Assembly: GCA_964576535.1 (NCBI GenBank)
Contig: CAZNWB010000006.1
Span: 1-64,000 of the forward strand
Source of the DNA: 2-02-FULL-66-22 sp964576535
GTDB lineage: Bacteria > Methylomirabilota > Methylomirabilia > Methylomirabilales > 2-02-FULL-66-22
Direction of reading: 5' to 3'
DNA length: 64,000 nucleotides
The first letter of the stretch is position 1; each line of letters begins with the position of its first letter. This document shows positions 32,273-40,804 of the stretch, piece after piece. Below the pieces are notes generated by a model, which was not told the DNA's origin, did no database searches, and was given only the letters and a program-made list of their open reading frames with translations. A program made the position numbers and the translations under genes.

Positions 32273-33709
32273 TCAACAACTGAGGGGGCGGACAATCACG
32301 GTGTTGCCACCCTTGGACTGCGCCTCGTGGAGAGCGGCCAGGCTGGCCTGGACCAGATCGGCGGCGCCGTCCGGGCCATTCGGGATCCCCGCGGCCACGC
32401 CCAGGCTGATGGTGACCGAGCCGGCCGGGGCGCCGCCGAGGTCTTGGCCCTGGATGGCCGAACGAAGGCGATCGGCTTTCACCCGCGCTCCCTCCGCGGG
32501 AGTGACCGGGAGCATGAGCAAGAGGTGACCGGACGTGTCTCGGCTCAGCAGGTCAGTCTTGCGAAGGTTCGCCTTGACGAACATCGCCAGGTCCCGCAGA
32601 GCCGACTCGGATTCCAGGGGGGCGCCGGGGTCTGGCCCGATGGCGACGCACGACACGGGATGGCGGTGCCGCGAGGCCCTGGCCACCTCCTCCTCCAATC
32701 GTCGGCGGAAGACGTGCAGGTGGTAGACGCCCAGGCGCTCGTCCTCCAGGGCGAACCGCTGCAGGTCCACCTGGTCGAGTTCGAGATTCTCGAAGACATG
32801 CGCGTTCCGCAGGGCGTTGGCGGCCACCTCGGCCACGAACTGGCAGGTGCGGACGTTCCGCTCGCTGAAGGGACGGGTGGTCCTTGCGGTGCAGAGCACC
32901 AGCGTGCCCACCACGCTGTCCCGCAGGCTGATGGGAAGGACCAGGAGGGAGCGGAAACCGAGGGCGCGCATATTGTCCCGCACTGGGGCCATGAGCGGGT
33001 CCGTATCCACGTCCTGGATCAAGACCAGCTTGCGCTCCTGGACGGCCTGGATGATCTCGGGGTACTGGGTGAGGTCGAGGTGGAACTTCCGGAAGGGCGC
33101 CTGGCTGGAGGCTAATACCAACCCCTGCTGATCATGCTGGCGGATCACGACCAGGGAGCAGCGGGGGGCATCCACCAGCCTCGCCGTTCCCTCCACGATG
33201 ATCCGGAAGGTTTCTTCGGAGGGGAGGGCAGAGGTGACCGCCTTGGACATCTCCAGAACGCTGGCCAGGTCCTGTTTTTCTCCCTCGAGCTCGTCCTGGT
33301 ACGTCTTGGCCCGCAGGTGCCCCTTCACGCGGGCTAACAGCTCGACCTGGCTCACCGGTTTCACCAGGAAGTCGTCCGCCCCGGCCTCGAACCCCTTGAC
33401 CATCTCGGTCTTCCCGCTCGGCTCCGTCATCAGGATGACGGGCAGGTGCTGGCCGCTGGTCGTCTTGCGGACCTGGTGCAAGACGGCCAGGCCATTGACA
33501 TCGGGAAGGTGGATGTCCAGCAGGAGCAGGTCCGGGGGGTCGTGCCGGATGCGCCGGAGGACCTGGGGCCCGCTGCCGACCACCCGAACGAGATAGCCGG
33601 CGCTGGCCAGCAGGTCCCGCAGGAAATTGCGAGAGAGCCGATCCCCGTCGGCCACCAGAATGACCCGCTGCTCGCTCCAGCCCGTCCCTTGGCCTCCGGG
33701 CCGGTTCAC
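32273..33709 (-). CDS. Receiver-GAF-degenerate GGDEF signalling protein
   Basis: 478 residues, starting at a GTG that overlaps the upstream kinase stop (GTGA), with GAGAGG upstream. Order: receiver (~15-135; phosphoacceptor D65, K at LVKPVS), a coiled linker, a GAF domain (~165-320), then a diguanylate-cyclase-like fold (~330-475). The active-site GGDEF is replaced (SRDTSGHLLLMLP), so cyclase activity is unlikely; it may bind or sense instead. The first acidic position is ADGD rather than DD. Co-translated with a hybrid histidine kinase, probably its phosphodonor. Confidence 0.88.
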   Translation of the reverse strand: MNRPGGQGTGWSEQRVILVADGDRLSRNFLRDLLASAGYLVRVVGSGPQVLRRIRHDPPDLLLLDIHLPDVNGLAVLHQVRKTTSGQHLPVILMTEPSGKTEMVKGFEAGADDFLVKPVSQVELLARVKGHLRAKTYQDELEGEKQDLASVLEMSKAVTSALPSEETFRIIVEGTARLVDAPRCSLVVIRQHDQQGLVLASSQAPFRKFHLDLTQYPEIIQAVQERKLVLIQDVDTDPLMAPVRDNMRALGFRSLLVLPISLRDSVVGTLVLCTARTTRPFSERNVRTCQFVAEVAANALRNAHVFENLELDQVDLQRFALEDERLGVYHLHVFRRRLEEEVARASRHRHPVSCVAIGPDPGAPLESESALRDLAMFVKANLRKTDLLSRDTSGHLLLMLPVTPAEGARVKADRLRSAIQGQDLGGAPAGSVTISLGVAAGIPNGPDGAADLVQASLAALHEAQSKGGNTVIVRPLSC

Positions 33710-35451
33710 GCCGACCTCTCTTCGCCGCGGGCGGGACGCTGACGCGCACTGCACTGGGTCCCCCGAAGGTCGGCGTTGAGGTGCGCCAGGACCTGGAGAA
33801 TCGCCTTCGCCGTCACAGGCTTGGCCAGGATGGCGTCCACCTCGGGCCGGTGCCGGTCCGCCTCGCTGAGGGTCGCGCCCCATCCCGTGATCAGGACCAC
33901 GGGTGTCCGCGGTCGGAGCCGCTTCACGCCCTGGGCGACCTGCCAGCCGCTCATCCCGGGCATTCCGAGGTCGGTAAGGACCACGTCGAACTTGGAGATC
34001 CCGAAGAGCCGAAGCCCCTCCTCGCCCGAGCCCGCCACCGCCACGAAGTGCCCCTCTCGTTGCAGGGCCGCGTAGAGGCTGACCCGAATTCCCTCGTCGT
34101 CATCGACCACCAGGATCCGGAGGGGTCCAGGCACGGAGACGGATGCCTCGGGCTCCTCGGCCAGCTTGCCCTCGGCCGCCGGAAGCGTGACTGTGAAGGT
34201 TGTCCCGGCCCCGGGGGCCGTCTTGACACTGATGGTGCCGCTGTGGCTCTTCACAATCCCGTAGCTCACGCTGAGCCCCAGGCCCGAGCCGCCAGGGCCT
34301 TTGGTGGTGAAGAACGGATCGAAAATCTGGGCGCGGACCCCCTCGGCCATCCCGATGCCGGTGTCGGCCACGGTGAGCTCCACGCGGCTGCTATCGGGCA
34401 GGCCGCGGGTGGCCAGGCGGAGGATGCCACCCTTGGGCATGGCATCCACCGCGTTCACGATGAGGTTGGTCAGGACCTCCCGGATCTCGGAGGCGTCCCC
34501 CAGCGCCGGTGGGATGTCCCCGAGTTCGGTCTGCACCTCGATGTGGATGTCGGACAGGTGGGCGTCGTCCTTCCACCGGGACTTGGTGATCTCCAGGCTG
34601 TCGCGAACGGCGCTGTTGAGATCGACGGGGCGGAGGTCCGCGGTCTTGGCCGGCCGGGTGAACTCCTGGAGGCGCCGGACGGTGCGGGCCCCGTCGTGCG
34701 CGACGCGTTCGATCACCTCGACGTGGGAGATCCACTTGGGATCCGGAAGCACCTGGCGGAGCAGCTCGGACCGGACCATGATGGTGGCCAAGATGTTGTT
34801 GAAGTCGTGCGCCACCCCCGCGGCCATCTCTCCCAGGGCGGCGAGACGCTCCGTGCTCAGGTGTTGTCCCTGGGATTCCTTCAGCTCCTGGTAAGACCGT
34901 TCGAGGCTGGCCCGCCTTGCCGCCGCGTCCAGGATCGTTCCCAGGTGCGCGGCGATGCCGGCCAGGGATGCCAGGTCGCCCGCTCTCAGGCGCCAGCATC
35001 GGCGCCGCCACAGCACGATGGCTGCGACGGGCCCGTCGGATCCCAAGCATGGGACTCCGACGACGGAGCCCACCTTCTCATTCGCCAGGGCGAGCGTCCC
35101 TGGCTGCCGGCCGCGGCGCGTGTCGGAGATGCAGTGGGCGCCTCCCTGTGTCAGCATCGAGGAGGCAAGGGCGCGAACGGAGCCGGGCACCGGGTCAGCC
35201 TGGGTGTCTCCCGCCTCCGGGATCCCGTCTCCGCTGGCCGTGTGGATCAGGATCTCGCTTTCCGGGAATCCCTTGCACAGGGCATCCCGGGCGAGGGAGA
35301 GGAGCTGCGGCGTCGTGCCTGAGTTCGAGGGAATGCGGCGGAGGGCATCATGAACCTCGGCGCACGTGTGGGTACGGCGCGGCCGCACCGGAATTGTTGC
35401 GCGGCCTCGCACGTGAGGCGCCTCGGGATGGTTCCTGGACCGCGATCGCAT
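33706..35451 (-). CDS. Hybrid sensor histidine kinase
   Basis: 581 residues, apparently cytoplasmic (no membrane helix). N-terminal GAF-like sensor (~30-175), coiled linker, HisKA with H215 in the GVAHDFNNILA box (NtrB-like family), HATPase_c with N333, D363-x-G365 and GSGLGLSVSYGIV, then a C-terminal receiver with D494 and K in AKPVT. It likely autophosphorylates and passes phosphate through its own receiver or to the downstream receiver protein, with which it overlaps by 4 nt. Confidence 0.93.
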   Translation of the reverse strand: MRSRSRNHPEAPHVRGRATIPVRPRRTHTCAEVHDALRRIPSNSGTTPQLLSLARDALCKGFPESEILIHTASGDGIPEAGDTQADPVPGSVRALASSMLTQGGAHCISDTRRGRQPGTLALANEKVGSVVGVPCLGSDGPVAAIVLWRRRCWRLRAGDLASLAGIAAHLGTILDAAARRASLERSYQELKESQGQHLSTERLAALGEMAAGVAHDFNNILATIMVRSELLRQVLPDPKWISHVEVIERVAHDGARTVRRLQEFTRPAKTADLRPVDLNSAVRDSLEITKSRWKDDAHLSDIHIEVQTELGDIPPALGDASEIREVLTNLIVNAVDAMPKGGILRLATRGLPDSSRVELTVADTGIGMAEGVRAQIFDPFFTTKGPGGSGLGLSVSYGIVKSHSGTISVKTAPGAGTTFTVTLPAAEGKLAEEPEASVSVPGPLRILVVDDDEGIRVSLYAALQREGHFVAVAGSGEEGLRLFGISKFDVVLTDLGMPGMSGWQVAQGVKRLRPRTPVVLITGWGATLSEADRHRPEVDAILAKPVTAKAILQVLAHLNADLRGTQCSARQRPARGEERSA

Positions 35452-35798
35452 ACGCCCTTCGCCCTCGGGAAGTTCCGGAAGGTGCCTGAGGCAGTTGGCT
35501 GCTAAAGAGAAATGGTCCAGCTGGGCGATCCTGGGAACAGAGCGGTGCCCGGAAAGGCGTCAATCTAGCTAAGATTTGCAACCTTTGTTCCCCCATGTGG
35601 AGGAGGTCACGCTGGGGTACAGAGAGGCAGGAACTCGCGGAATATACTGATCTCGTGAGGGGTTCTCCAAGGGGACGCCGCCTCAGGCAGGGTGCGTCCA
35701 GTGGGGCTCATTCCGTCACAGCACGGCCTGCTGAGGCAGAAGCCGTCTGAAATCCCACCAGACAGGAAAAGCGCTCGCCCCACGCGGGACAGCAGTCT
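35452..35798. other. Intergenic region, no gene seen
   Basis: 347 bases between the kinase gene and the downstream (reverse) LmbE-type gene end. Contains an AT-richer patch around 35560-35590 that could hold the kinase promoter on the minus strand, but I find no convincing -35/-10 pair. No repeat array here. Confidence 0.5.
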
Positions 35799-36596
35799 CT
35801 ATTTTGCCCTTGCTCTTTTCTCCCATGGGTAAGGAGTCGCTTGGTCCGGTAGGCTGGCTCCCAGCAGGTCATCCTGCGGGTACGCGTGGCCCTTGTGCTG
35901 GCGATATCCCTCTGCGCAGGCGACGCCGGCCAACGCGCCGCGTTCCCGGCTCCAGCGCCGGGCAGTGTCCAGGTACTCATCCACCCCGTGATGACTCCGG
36001 AGCCACTCGCGCTGGGAGGCATGGCACGCCAGCATGGCGAGCTTGGTGTCCAGGGTGGTGCTGATATCGATCAACAGCCCGGGGAAGACAGGATCGCCCA
36101 GGGTGTCCTTTCCTTCGATCGGATCGGCGTAATACAGGTGAGGGATTGCCTCGAGCGGACGCGAGCCGGGCGGTGCCGGCGCGTTTGGGATGGGCGCGCT
36201 GAAGGCCGCGGCCCGCGCCACCAGGGAGATCTGCTCGTGGTCCAGCATGTAATCGCTCGGGCCGTGGGTGATGACGAGGCGGGGGCGGACCTCCCGGAGG
36301 AGCCCGCAGGCGGCCACCAGCGTGTCCGCATCGTACCTGACTTGCAGGTCGCGTCGCTCCAGGCAGTGGAACTGCCCGCCCAGCATGGCGACCGCCGATC
36401 GGGCTTCTTGTCGCCGGATGGCGGCGATCGCCTCGGGCTTCAGGGTGGTGGAGCCGCAATCGCCCGGTGTCGCCGTGGCGACATGGATTCGCCAGCCTTG
36501 CTTGGCCAGCAGCGCCAGGGTGCCGCCGCACAGGAACTCGGCGTCATCCGGATGCGCCATGAGGGTCAGGACAACGTCTTGCGTGACCCCTTCCAT
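35799..36596 (-). CDS. PIG-L/LmbE family N-deacetylase
   Basis: 265 residues of the zinc-dependent PIG-L family, which removes acetyl groups from sugar amides (mycothiol/bacillithiol pathways, GlcNAc-PI, glycans). The signature AHPDDAEF at ~14-21 supplies zinc and catalytic residues, and a downstream His lies in DYMLDHEQIS. Substrate unknown; no thiol-synthesis partner is near. It starts 26 nt after the antitoxin gene in the same direction, so it may be read from that transcript. Confidence 0.9.
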   Translation of the reverse strand: MEGVTQDVVLTLMAHPDDAEFLCGGTLALLAKQGWRIHVATATPGDCGSTTLKPEAIAAIRRQEARSAVAMLGGQFHCLERRDLQVRYDADTLVAACGLLREVRPRLVITHGPSDYMLDHEQISLVARAAAFSAPIPNAPAPPGSRPLEAIPHLYYADPIEGKDTLGDPVFPGLLIDISTTLDTKLAMLACHASQREWLRSHHGVDEYLDTARRWSRERGALAGVACAEGYRQHKGHAYPQDDLLGASLPDQATPYPWEKRARAK

Positions 36597-36622
36597 GTTT
36601 CTTCCTAGTTTGACTCTCTACG

Positions 36623-36994
36623 TCACACGGCGATTCGAACCTCAATTTCCTTGAAGGTGACCCGGGGAACGGTGGTAGGCCGGCCTGTGGTACCGCGGCT
36701 CTTCCTGAGCGATATCAAGCCCAGTTCGGCCAAAGCTCGCACGTCTTCCTGGACATTTTTCGTATCCCGACCCACAAGACGGGAGAGTCGATATAGGGAC
36801 TCCGGGCGTTCTCGCCTAGTCACCCGGAGAATCTCCAGGCGCTTGGGAGTGAGAACCTTCCGGGCAGCCTCCAGGCTGGTGAAGTACGTCCCGCCTTGCT
36901 GCTTGACCTCCTTGCCCTGCTCCAGGGCTTTCCAGGTCTTCCGAAAGTCTTCGAGTGCCTGTCCGATGCCTCGGATTCGGATACGCTGCCTCAT
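36623..36994 (-). CDS. TumA-like HTH antitoxin
   Basis: 123 residues with a C-terminal winged helix-turn-helix (about residues 50-110: LTPKRLEILRVTRRERP, LYRLSRLVGRDTKNVQEDVRALAELGLI). This is the HVO_A0114-like regulator type found beside TumE toxins. Its ATG shares one base with the toxin stop (TAATG), giving translational coupling. It probably neutralises the toxin and represses the operon. Confidence 0.8.
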   Translation of the reverse strand: MRQRIRIRGIGQALEDFRKTWKALEQGKEVKQQGGTYFTSLEAARKVLTPKRLEILRVTRRERPESLYRLSRLVGRDTKNVQEDVRALAELGLISLRKSRGTTGRPTTVPRVTFKEIEVRIAV

Positions 36995-37305
36995 TATCTG
37001 CTCTCCTTTCGCGCGGATTTAGCCCGGCGGATATCCGTCTGGAAATCAGCGAGCAACTGATCAACAGACAAGAACTGGTACGGCTCCTCGACCCCGCCCA
37101 GATGCCGGTGGTGCCCTTTCGGATGATGGTTATCGTACAGAATGGCCGGTTGCCTGCTGTCCGCTAGTAGGAAAGCCAGCCGGTACCGAATGCCTTCCGG
37201 GTGCTTGGGTGACCGGGGAACCTGCCAGAGGACCAGCTCTGTCAGGTCTCCGTCCTCATCAATTACCCGCTCCCGGAGGATCAGAACGGCCCGCATATAT
37301 GGCAT
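36994..37305 (-). CDS. TumE-family toxin
   Basis: 103-residue protein of the TumE toxin-antitoxin family. Recognisable stretches: MRAVLILRERV at the start, ELVLWQVP, YRLAFLL, and ILYDNHHPKGHHRHLGG with EEPYQF..DQLLADF near the C terminus. Family members are small basic putative nuclease-type toxins encoded just upstream of an HTH antitoxin, exactly the order here. An AT-rich patch with imperfect inverted TATAGGGTAT/ATGCCATATA halves overlaps the start region and could be the autoregulatory site. Confidence 0.8.
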   Translation of the reverse strand: MPYMRAVLILRERVIDEDGDLTELVLWQVPRSPKHPEGIRYRLAFLLADSRQPAILYDNHHPKGHHRHLGGVEEPYQFLSVDQLLADFQTDIRRAKSARKESR

Positions 37306-37537
37306 ATCATACCCTATATTGCCTTGGGAGCGCCAGCATTTCTCGCTGCGGCTGGACGGGTCCAGCGGACCCCAGTGTCTCCCGCATCAAGGTGGAGGCG
37401 TGGACGCGACGGTGCAGGAAATGCGGAATCGAGCCCCTCCGGGGGGGTTGCGGGGGGAAACCTTGAGCGTTTGCCAATCGGCTAAGGGGTGGGGCAATCG
37501 CAGGAAGGTCGGCCGATCTACAATCTCGCAGCGCCAG

Positions 37538-37561
37538 TCAAAATCCGAAATCCATTATTCG
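37538..37561. repeat. AATCCGAAATC-word element, copy 1
   Basis: Short array of AAAATCCGAAATCC-type words at the edge of a truncated gene end. A related array lies at 38951-38984, beside the intact gene. The surrounding gap 37306-37573 has no gene. Confidence 0.7.
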
Positions 37562-37573
37562 AGGTTGCCTGAC

Positions 37574-37843
37574 CTATCGCGCCAGCATCTGCTTGAGGTA
37601 GGCGAGGGCGCGGGGGATGCCGGTGGTCTCCGGCGCGTCAACCGACTCGGGGCTCGAGCGGAGCCGGCGGGACGGCGAGGCAGGGGAAGAACCGACGCGC
37701 ATGTGGCAGACGGTGAAGACGGTGCCCGCAGCGGGGGGACATGTCGAGTCGAAGCAAGAAATCCTTGGAGGGGCCACGTGGCCGGAGCCGCGGCCCTGCG
37801 GGGTGGCTGAATCATGGACCCCCACGTGAAGCTCGAACACCAT
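37574..37843 (-). pseudogene. Scar gene ending in a duplicated TIM-barrel C terminus
   Basis: Reading on the minus strand, the last ~19 residues (TTGIPRALAYLKQMLAR) nearly duplicate the end of the sugar-isomerase gene at 38986-39768 (ATGIPRALAYLKRMLAG), and the DNA match covers about 65 bases (37579-37640 against 38993-39055). The upstream ~70 residues, starting at an ATG with GGGAGGGAG before it, are low-complexity and unrecognised. It looks like a gene start joined to a duplicated gene end after a deletion. Confidence 0.5.
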
Positions 37844-37978
37844 GATTCGCTCTCCCTCCCGGCACCACCGCGAGTCAGCCGATTGCTGCGGCCTGCCTGC
37901 GTGTTCTTTCAGCACATTGCAGACGGAGGCTCATCCAGCTCGTGCCTGGCACATTTGTTGCCCCGATAATCCCCCTGT

Positions 37979-38812
37979 ATGATTTCCCGGCTGCTCGCAT
38001 TGCTCACCCTTGGCACCCTGGCCGCACTCGCCGCATGTCCCACCGTGGAGGCCGAGCCCGTATTGGTCCGCTTTACCGAGGGGGTCGCCCGCGGGTTCCT
38101 GACCCTGCGGTCAGCCAACGGGGACAAGCTGGCAGACGGCGAGCTGGTCCAGGTCCTCCGGCCCCATGGCCTAGAGGGTCATCTCTACTTCCGCTTTGCG
38201 GACGGCTCCCTCTATGACGAGACCGTGCTCTATTCCCAGCGGCGCGTCTTCACGCTCCTCCGCTACCGCCTGATCCAGCGGGGGCCCTCGTTCCCCCTCA
38301 ACCTGGAGGCCTCGTTCGATCGAAAGACGGCGCAATACAGGGTTCGCTACGGCAACGGCACCGGGCGCGAAGAGACGCTCGATGGGAAGCTCGAGCTGCC
38401 GTCCGATGTTTACAACGGCATGATCGCCACGCTGCTCAAGAACCTGCGGCGCGGGGCCAACGAATCGGTCCATCTGGTAGCCTTTACCCCGAAACCGCGA
38501 CTGGTGAAATTGCACCTGACCCCGGTAGGTGAGGAGGTGGTGCGGGTGGGCGATGCATCGATGAGGGCGGCGCGGTATCAGGCCAAGACGGACCTTGAGG
38601 GTTCTATTGGTGGCTTCCTTGCCTCCCTTTTGAACAAGGAACTGCCCGTCCTGCACTATTGGATCGTCCCCGGGGAGGTGCCCGCCTTCGTGAGATTCGA
38701 AGGTCCTTTTTTCATGGAAGGCCCCGTCTGGCGGGTCGGCTCCAGCTACCGCACCGACGGCCCTGACGATACCCCGAGGCTCGCGGACATCCTCAGGGCA
38801 CGCCCCAATTAA
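37979..38812 (+). CDS. Exported protein of unknown function
   Basis: 277 residues with a signal peptide (hydrophobic to ~residue 18, AALAACPTVEAEP). The AAC could be a lipobox but a normal cleavage near VEAEP is equally possible. The mature part is beta-rich (DGELVQVLRPHGLEGHLYFRFADGSLYDET, LHYWIVPGEVPAFVRFEGPF) and resembles periplasmic DUF3108-like proteins in style, not provably in family. It is a single forward gene among reverse genes. Role unknown. Confidence 0.65.
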   Translation: MISRLLALLTLGTLAALAACPTVEAEPVLVRFTEGVARGFLTLRSANGDKLADGELVQVLRPHGLEGHLYFRFADGSLYDETVLYSQRRVFTLLRYRLIQRGPSFPLNLEASFDRKTAQYRVRYGNGTGREETLDGKLELPSDVYNGMIATLLKNLRRGANESVHLVAFTPKPRLVKLHLTPVGEEVVRVGDASMRAARYQAKTDLEGSIGGFLASLLNKELPVLHYWIVPGEVPAFVRFEGPFFMEGPVWRVGSSYRTDGPDDTPRLADILRARPN

Positions 38813-38950
38813 TTCCGGGCCGCCACCCACCTCCTGATCCCAGGCGACCTTCCCAGCACCCTCCGCCAGCCCTTTCGCGGCCGGAGACCCCGACAGGGGG
38901 ATATCCGGCCCCGGGAACGCCCGACGCGAACGAGGAGGCGGGGGTCAGAT

Positions 38951-38984
38951 GCCACTCCGAAATCCACAATCCGAAATCGAAAAT
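38951..38984. repeat. AATCCGAAATC-word element, copy 2
   Basis: TCCGAAATCCACAATCCGAAATCG-type words just past the stop of the isomerase gene. Same word family and same position relative to the gene end as the copy at 37538-37561, so repeat and gene end were probably duplicated together. Confidence 0.7.
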
Positions 38985-38985
38985 G

Positions 38986-39768
38986 TCATCCGGCCAGCAT
39001 CCGCTTGAGGTAGGCGAGGGCGCGGGGGATGCCCGTGGCCTCGGGCTCCTCCGCCTCGTACTCGAAGCTCACCCAGCCGGTGTAGCCGGCGGCGCGCAGG
39101 GTCGGGACGATCCGGGCGTAGTCCACGGACGGATCGGAGCCGTCACCGGCCACCTTCCAGAACTTGGCGTGCACGTGGACCGCCAGGCCCAGGGTCTTCT
39201 CCAGCGACGGCCAGCCGTCGGTGTAGTTGCCGGTATCCAGCAGGGGGACGAGGTGCGGAGACTTCACCTCGTCCAGGACGCGCAGGTATTCGGCCGCGGT
39301 GGGTGTGAAGGCGGCGTGGTTATGGTTCTCTAGCCCCAGGCGCAGCCCCGCGTGTCCGGCGAAGGCGGCCACGTCGCGCAGACAATCGATCATGGCGGGC
39401 CAGCGCGCCCCGCTCTGGGCGGGGCCGCCCTCGGGGTACCCGGCGAAAACCCGGACCAGGGGGGCGCCGAGCTGCTCGGCCACCTCGATCCACTGCTTGA
39501 CCTTCACTACCTCGCTCTGCCGCATGGTGTTGTCGGCCCGGCCGAAATCGTTGTGGACGCCGATGCCGGTGATGGCGAGGTTCAGGTCCCTGGCCGTCCG
39601 GCGGAGCATCTGGAGATACGCCGGACGGGTCTGGGGAAAATGGATGTCCTGCAGTTCCACCCCCTCGACGCGAAGGTCTGTGGCGCATCGAACAAGGAAG
39701 CGCACCTGGTCCATGGTCCCGGCGTCGAAGGAGCGATTGAAGGTACCGCAGATGCAGCCGAGTCTCAT
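38986..39768 (-). CDS. Xylose-isomerase-like TIM-barrel sugar isomerase/epimerase
   Basis: 260 residues of the AP-endonuclease-2/xylose-isomerase-like TIM-barrel family (IolE, IolI, hydroxypyruvate isomerase and relatives). Metal-binding residues typical of the fold are visible: E in VEGVELQD, H in GIGVHND, E in LGLENHNH, D in LLDTGN, H in VHVHAKF and E in VSFEYE. It converts a keto sugar or dehydrates an inosose in related enzymes; exact substrate unknown. ATG overlaps the upstream phosphatase stop by ATGA. Its 3' end is duplicated at 37.6 kb. Confidence 0.85.
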   Translation of the reverse strand: MRLGCICGTFNRSFDAGTMDQVRFLVRCATDLRVEGVELQDIHFPQTRPAYLQMLRRTARDLNLAITGIGVHNDFGRADNTMRQSEVVKVKQWIEVAEQLGAPLVRVFAGYPEGGPAQSGARWPAMIDCLRDVAAFAGHAGLRLGLENHNHAAFTPTAAEYLRVLDEVKSPHLVPLLDTGNYTDGWPSLEKTLGLAVHVHAKFWKVAGDGSDPSVDYARIVPTLRAAGYTGWVSFEYEAEEPEATGIPRALAYLKRMLAG

Positions 39769-40688
39769 GACATGAGTCCTTTCGGGGGAGTGACACCCTT
39801 GAGCGCCTGGAGGACCTCGGCGTGCAGGCGTGGATTGGCGCTGCACACCAGGGTGTACACGGCATGGATATCGGGACGGAACCGGATGGGGGCGCCGTCC
39901 CATTGGGTCACCACGCAGCCGGCACGCTCGGCAATGTAGCTGGCGGAAAACACCTCCGTCAGCGACTCGTTCCAGCCGAAGTACACGTCGATCCGGCCGC
40001 AGGCGACGTCCGCGAATCCATAGGGACCGCCGTTTCCCAGGATGAACTTGGCCCGCTCGAAGAGTGGGCGTAGCGCCGTGGCCATCGCGTACAGATAGGG
40101 TGGCTTCTTGAGATACGTTTCCAGGAAGGCACCGTCCAGGCTGGCCGTCCGGGCGGGGTGGACCGGCACAGGGCGGGCACCGGGACGCGGGATCCGGACG
40201 ACGCCTGCAGGCTCGGCCAGGATGATTTCGCCGGTGATGTGGTCTGTCACGCCGGCGGCCCGGGGCTGCCCATCCTGCCCGTAAATGGCGAGCGCGGAGA
40301 ACCAGTGGGCTGGGATGCCGCGGCGGTACAGCAAGCTGCCGTCGAACGGATCCATGATGACGTACACCGGCTCCGATCCAGCCCCGGAACGCGCCGATCG
40401 TCCCGCCATCGTCGTTTCGCCGGCCTCCTCGGACAGCAGCGTGCCGCGAATGCCGCCGCGGTTGAGGGCGGCCAGGATCGCCCGTTCCGTGGCCGTGTCC
40501 ACGCCGATGACCTCGGGGTCCCAGGGACGGTAGCCTGCCTCTCGCCCGGCCACCACGCGCTGGCCCGCCCGCGGTGCCAGCCGCCGGACGGCAGCACGCG
40601 CGGCCCGCAGACCCTCCTGCACCCGCTGCCGCCAGGGGAATGCGCTCCTCCGGTACATTGCCCGCCTTGCGGTAACTCGCTTCGCCAT
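39765..40688 (-). CDS. Inositol monophosphatase family protein
   Basis: 307 residues. IMPase-type metal motifs: LSEEAG and DPFDGSLLY (D-P-x-D-G). The third motif, normally W-D-x-A-x(n)-E-A-G, reads LTEVFSASYIAERAG, with Glu for Asp, so activity or specificity may be shifted. Family members dephosphorylate inositol phosphates, fructose-bisphosphate or nucleotides. GGGAGG precedes the ATG. Co-translated with the isomerase gene and part of the reverse transport cluster. Confidence 0.85.
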   Translation of the reverse strand: MAKRVTARRAMYRRSAFPWRQRVQEGLRAARAAVRRLAPRAGQRVVAGREAGYRPWDPEVIGVDTATERAILAALNRGGIRGTLLSEEAGETTMAGRSARSGAGSEPVYVIMDPFDGSLLYRRGIPAHWFSALAIYGQDGQPRAAGVTDHITGEIILAEPAGVVRIPRPGARPVPVHPARTASLDGAFLETYLKKPPYLYAMATALRPLFERAKFILGNGGPYGFADVACGRIDVYFGWNESLTEVFSASYIAERAGCVVTQWDGAPIRFRPDIHAVYTLVCSANPRLHAEVLQALKGVTPPKGLMS

Positions 40689-40721
40689 CTGGCCTCCCAG
40701 CTCACATCATGGGACGCCCGC

Positions 40722-40793
40722 TTATGGCGTAGAGCCTATGGCCTATGGTCCGGACTTGACCATACGCCATTTGCCATAAGCCATACGCCATTG
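40722..40793. repeat. Short-word inverted array (GCCTATGG/CCATACGC words)
   Basis: Gap between the phosphatase and creatininase-family genes. Left arm 40722-40748 iterates ATGGCGTA/CCTATGG; right arm 40760-40793 iterates CCATACGCCATTTGCCATAAG-type words. Arms face each other over about 11 bp, giving a long imperfect hairpin inside a presumed operon. Confidence 0.8.
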
Positions 40794-40804
40794 GCTCCCA
40801 CCGG

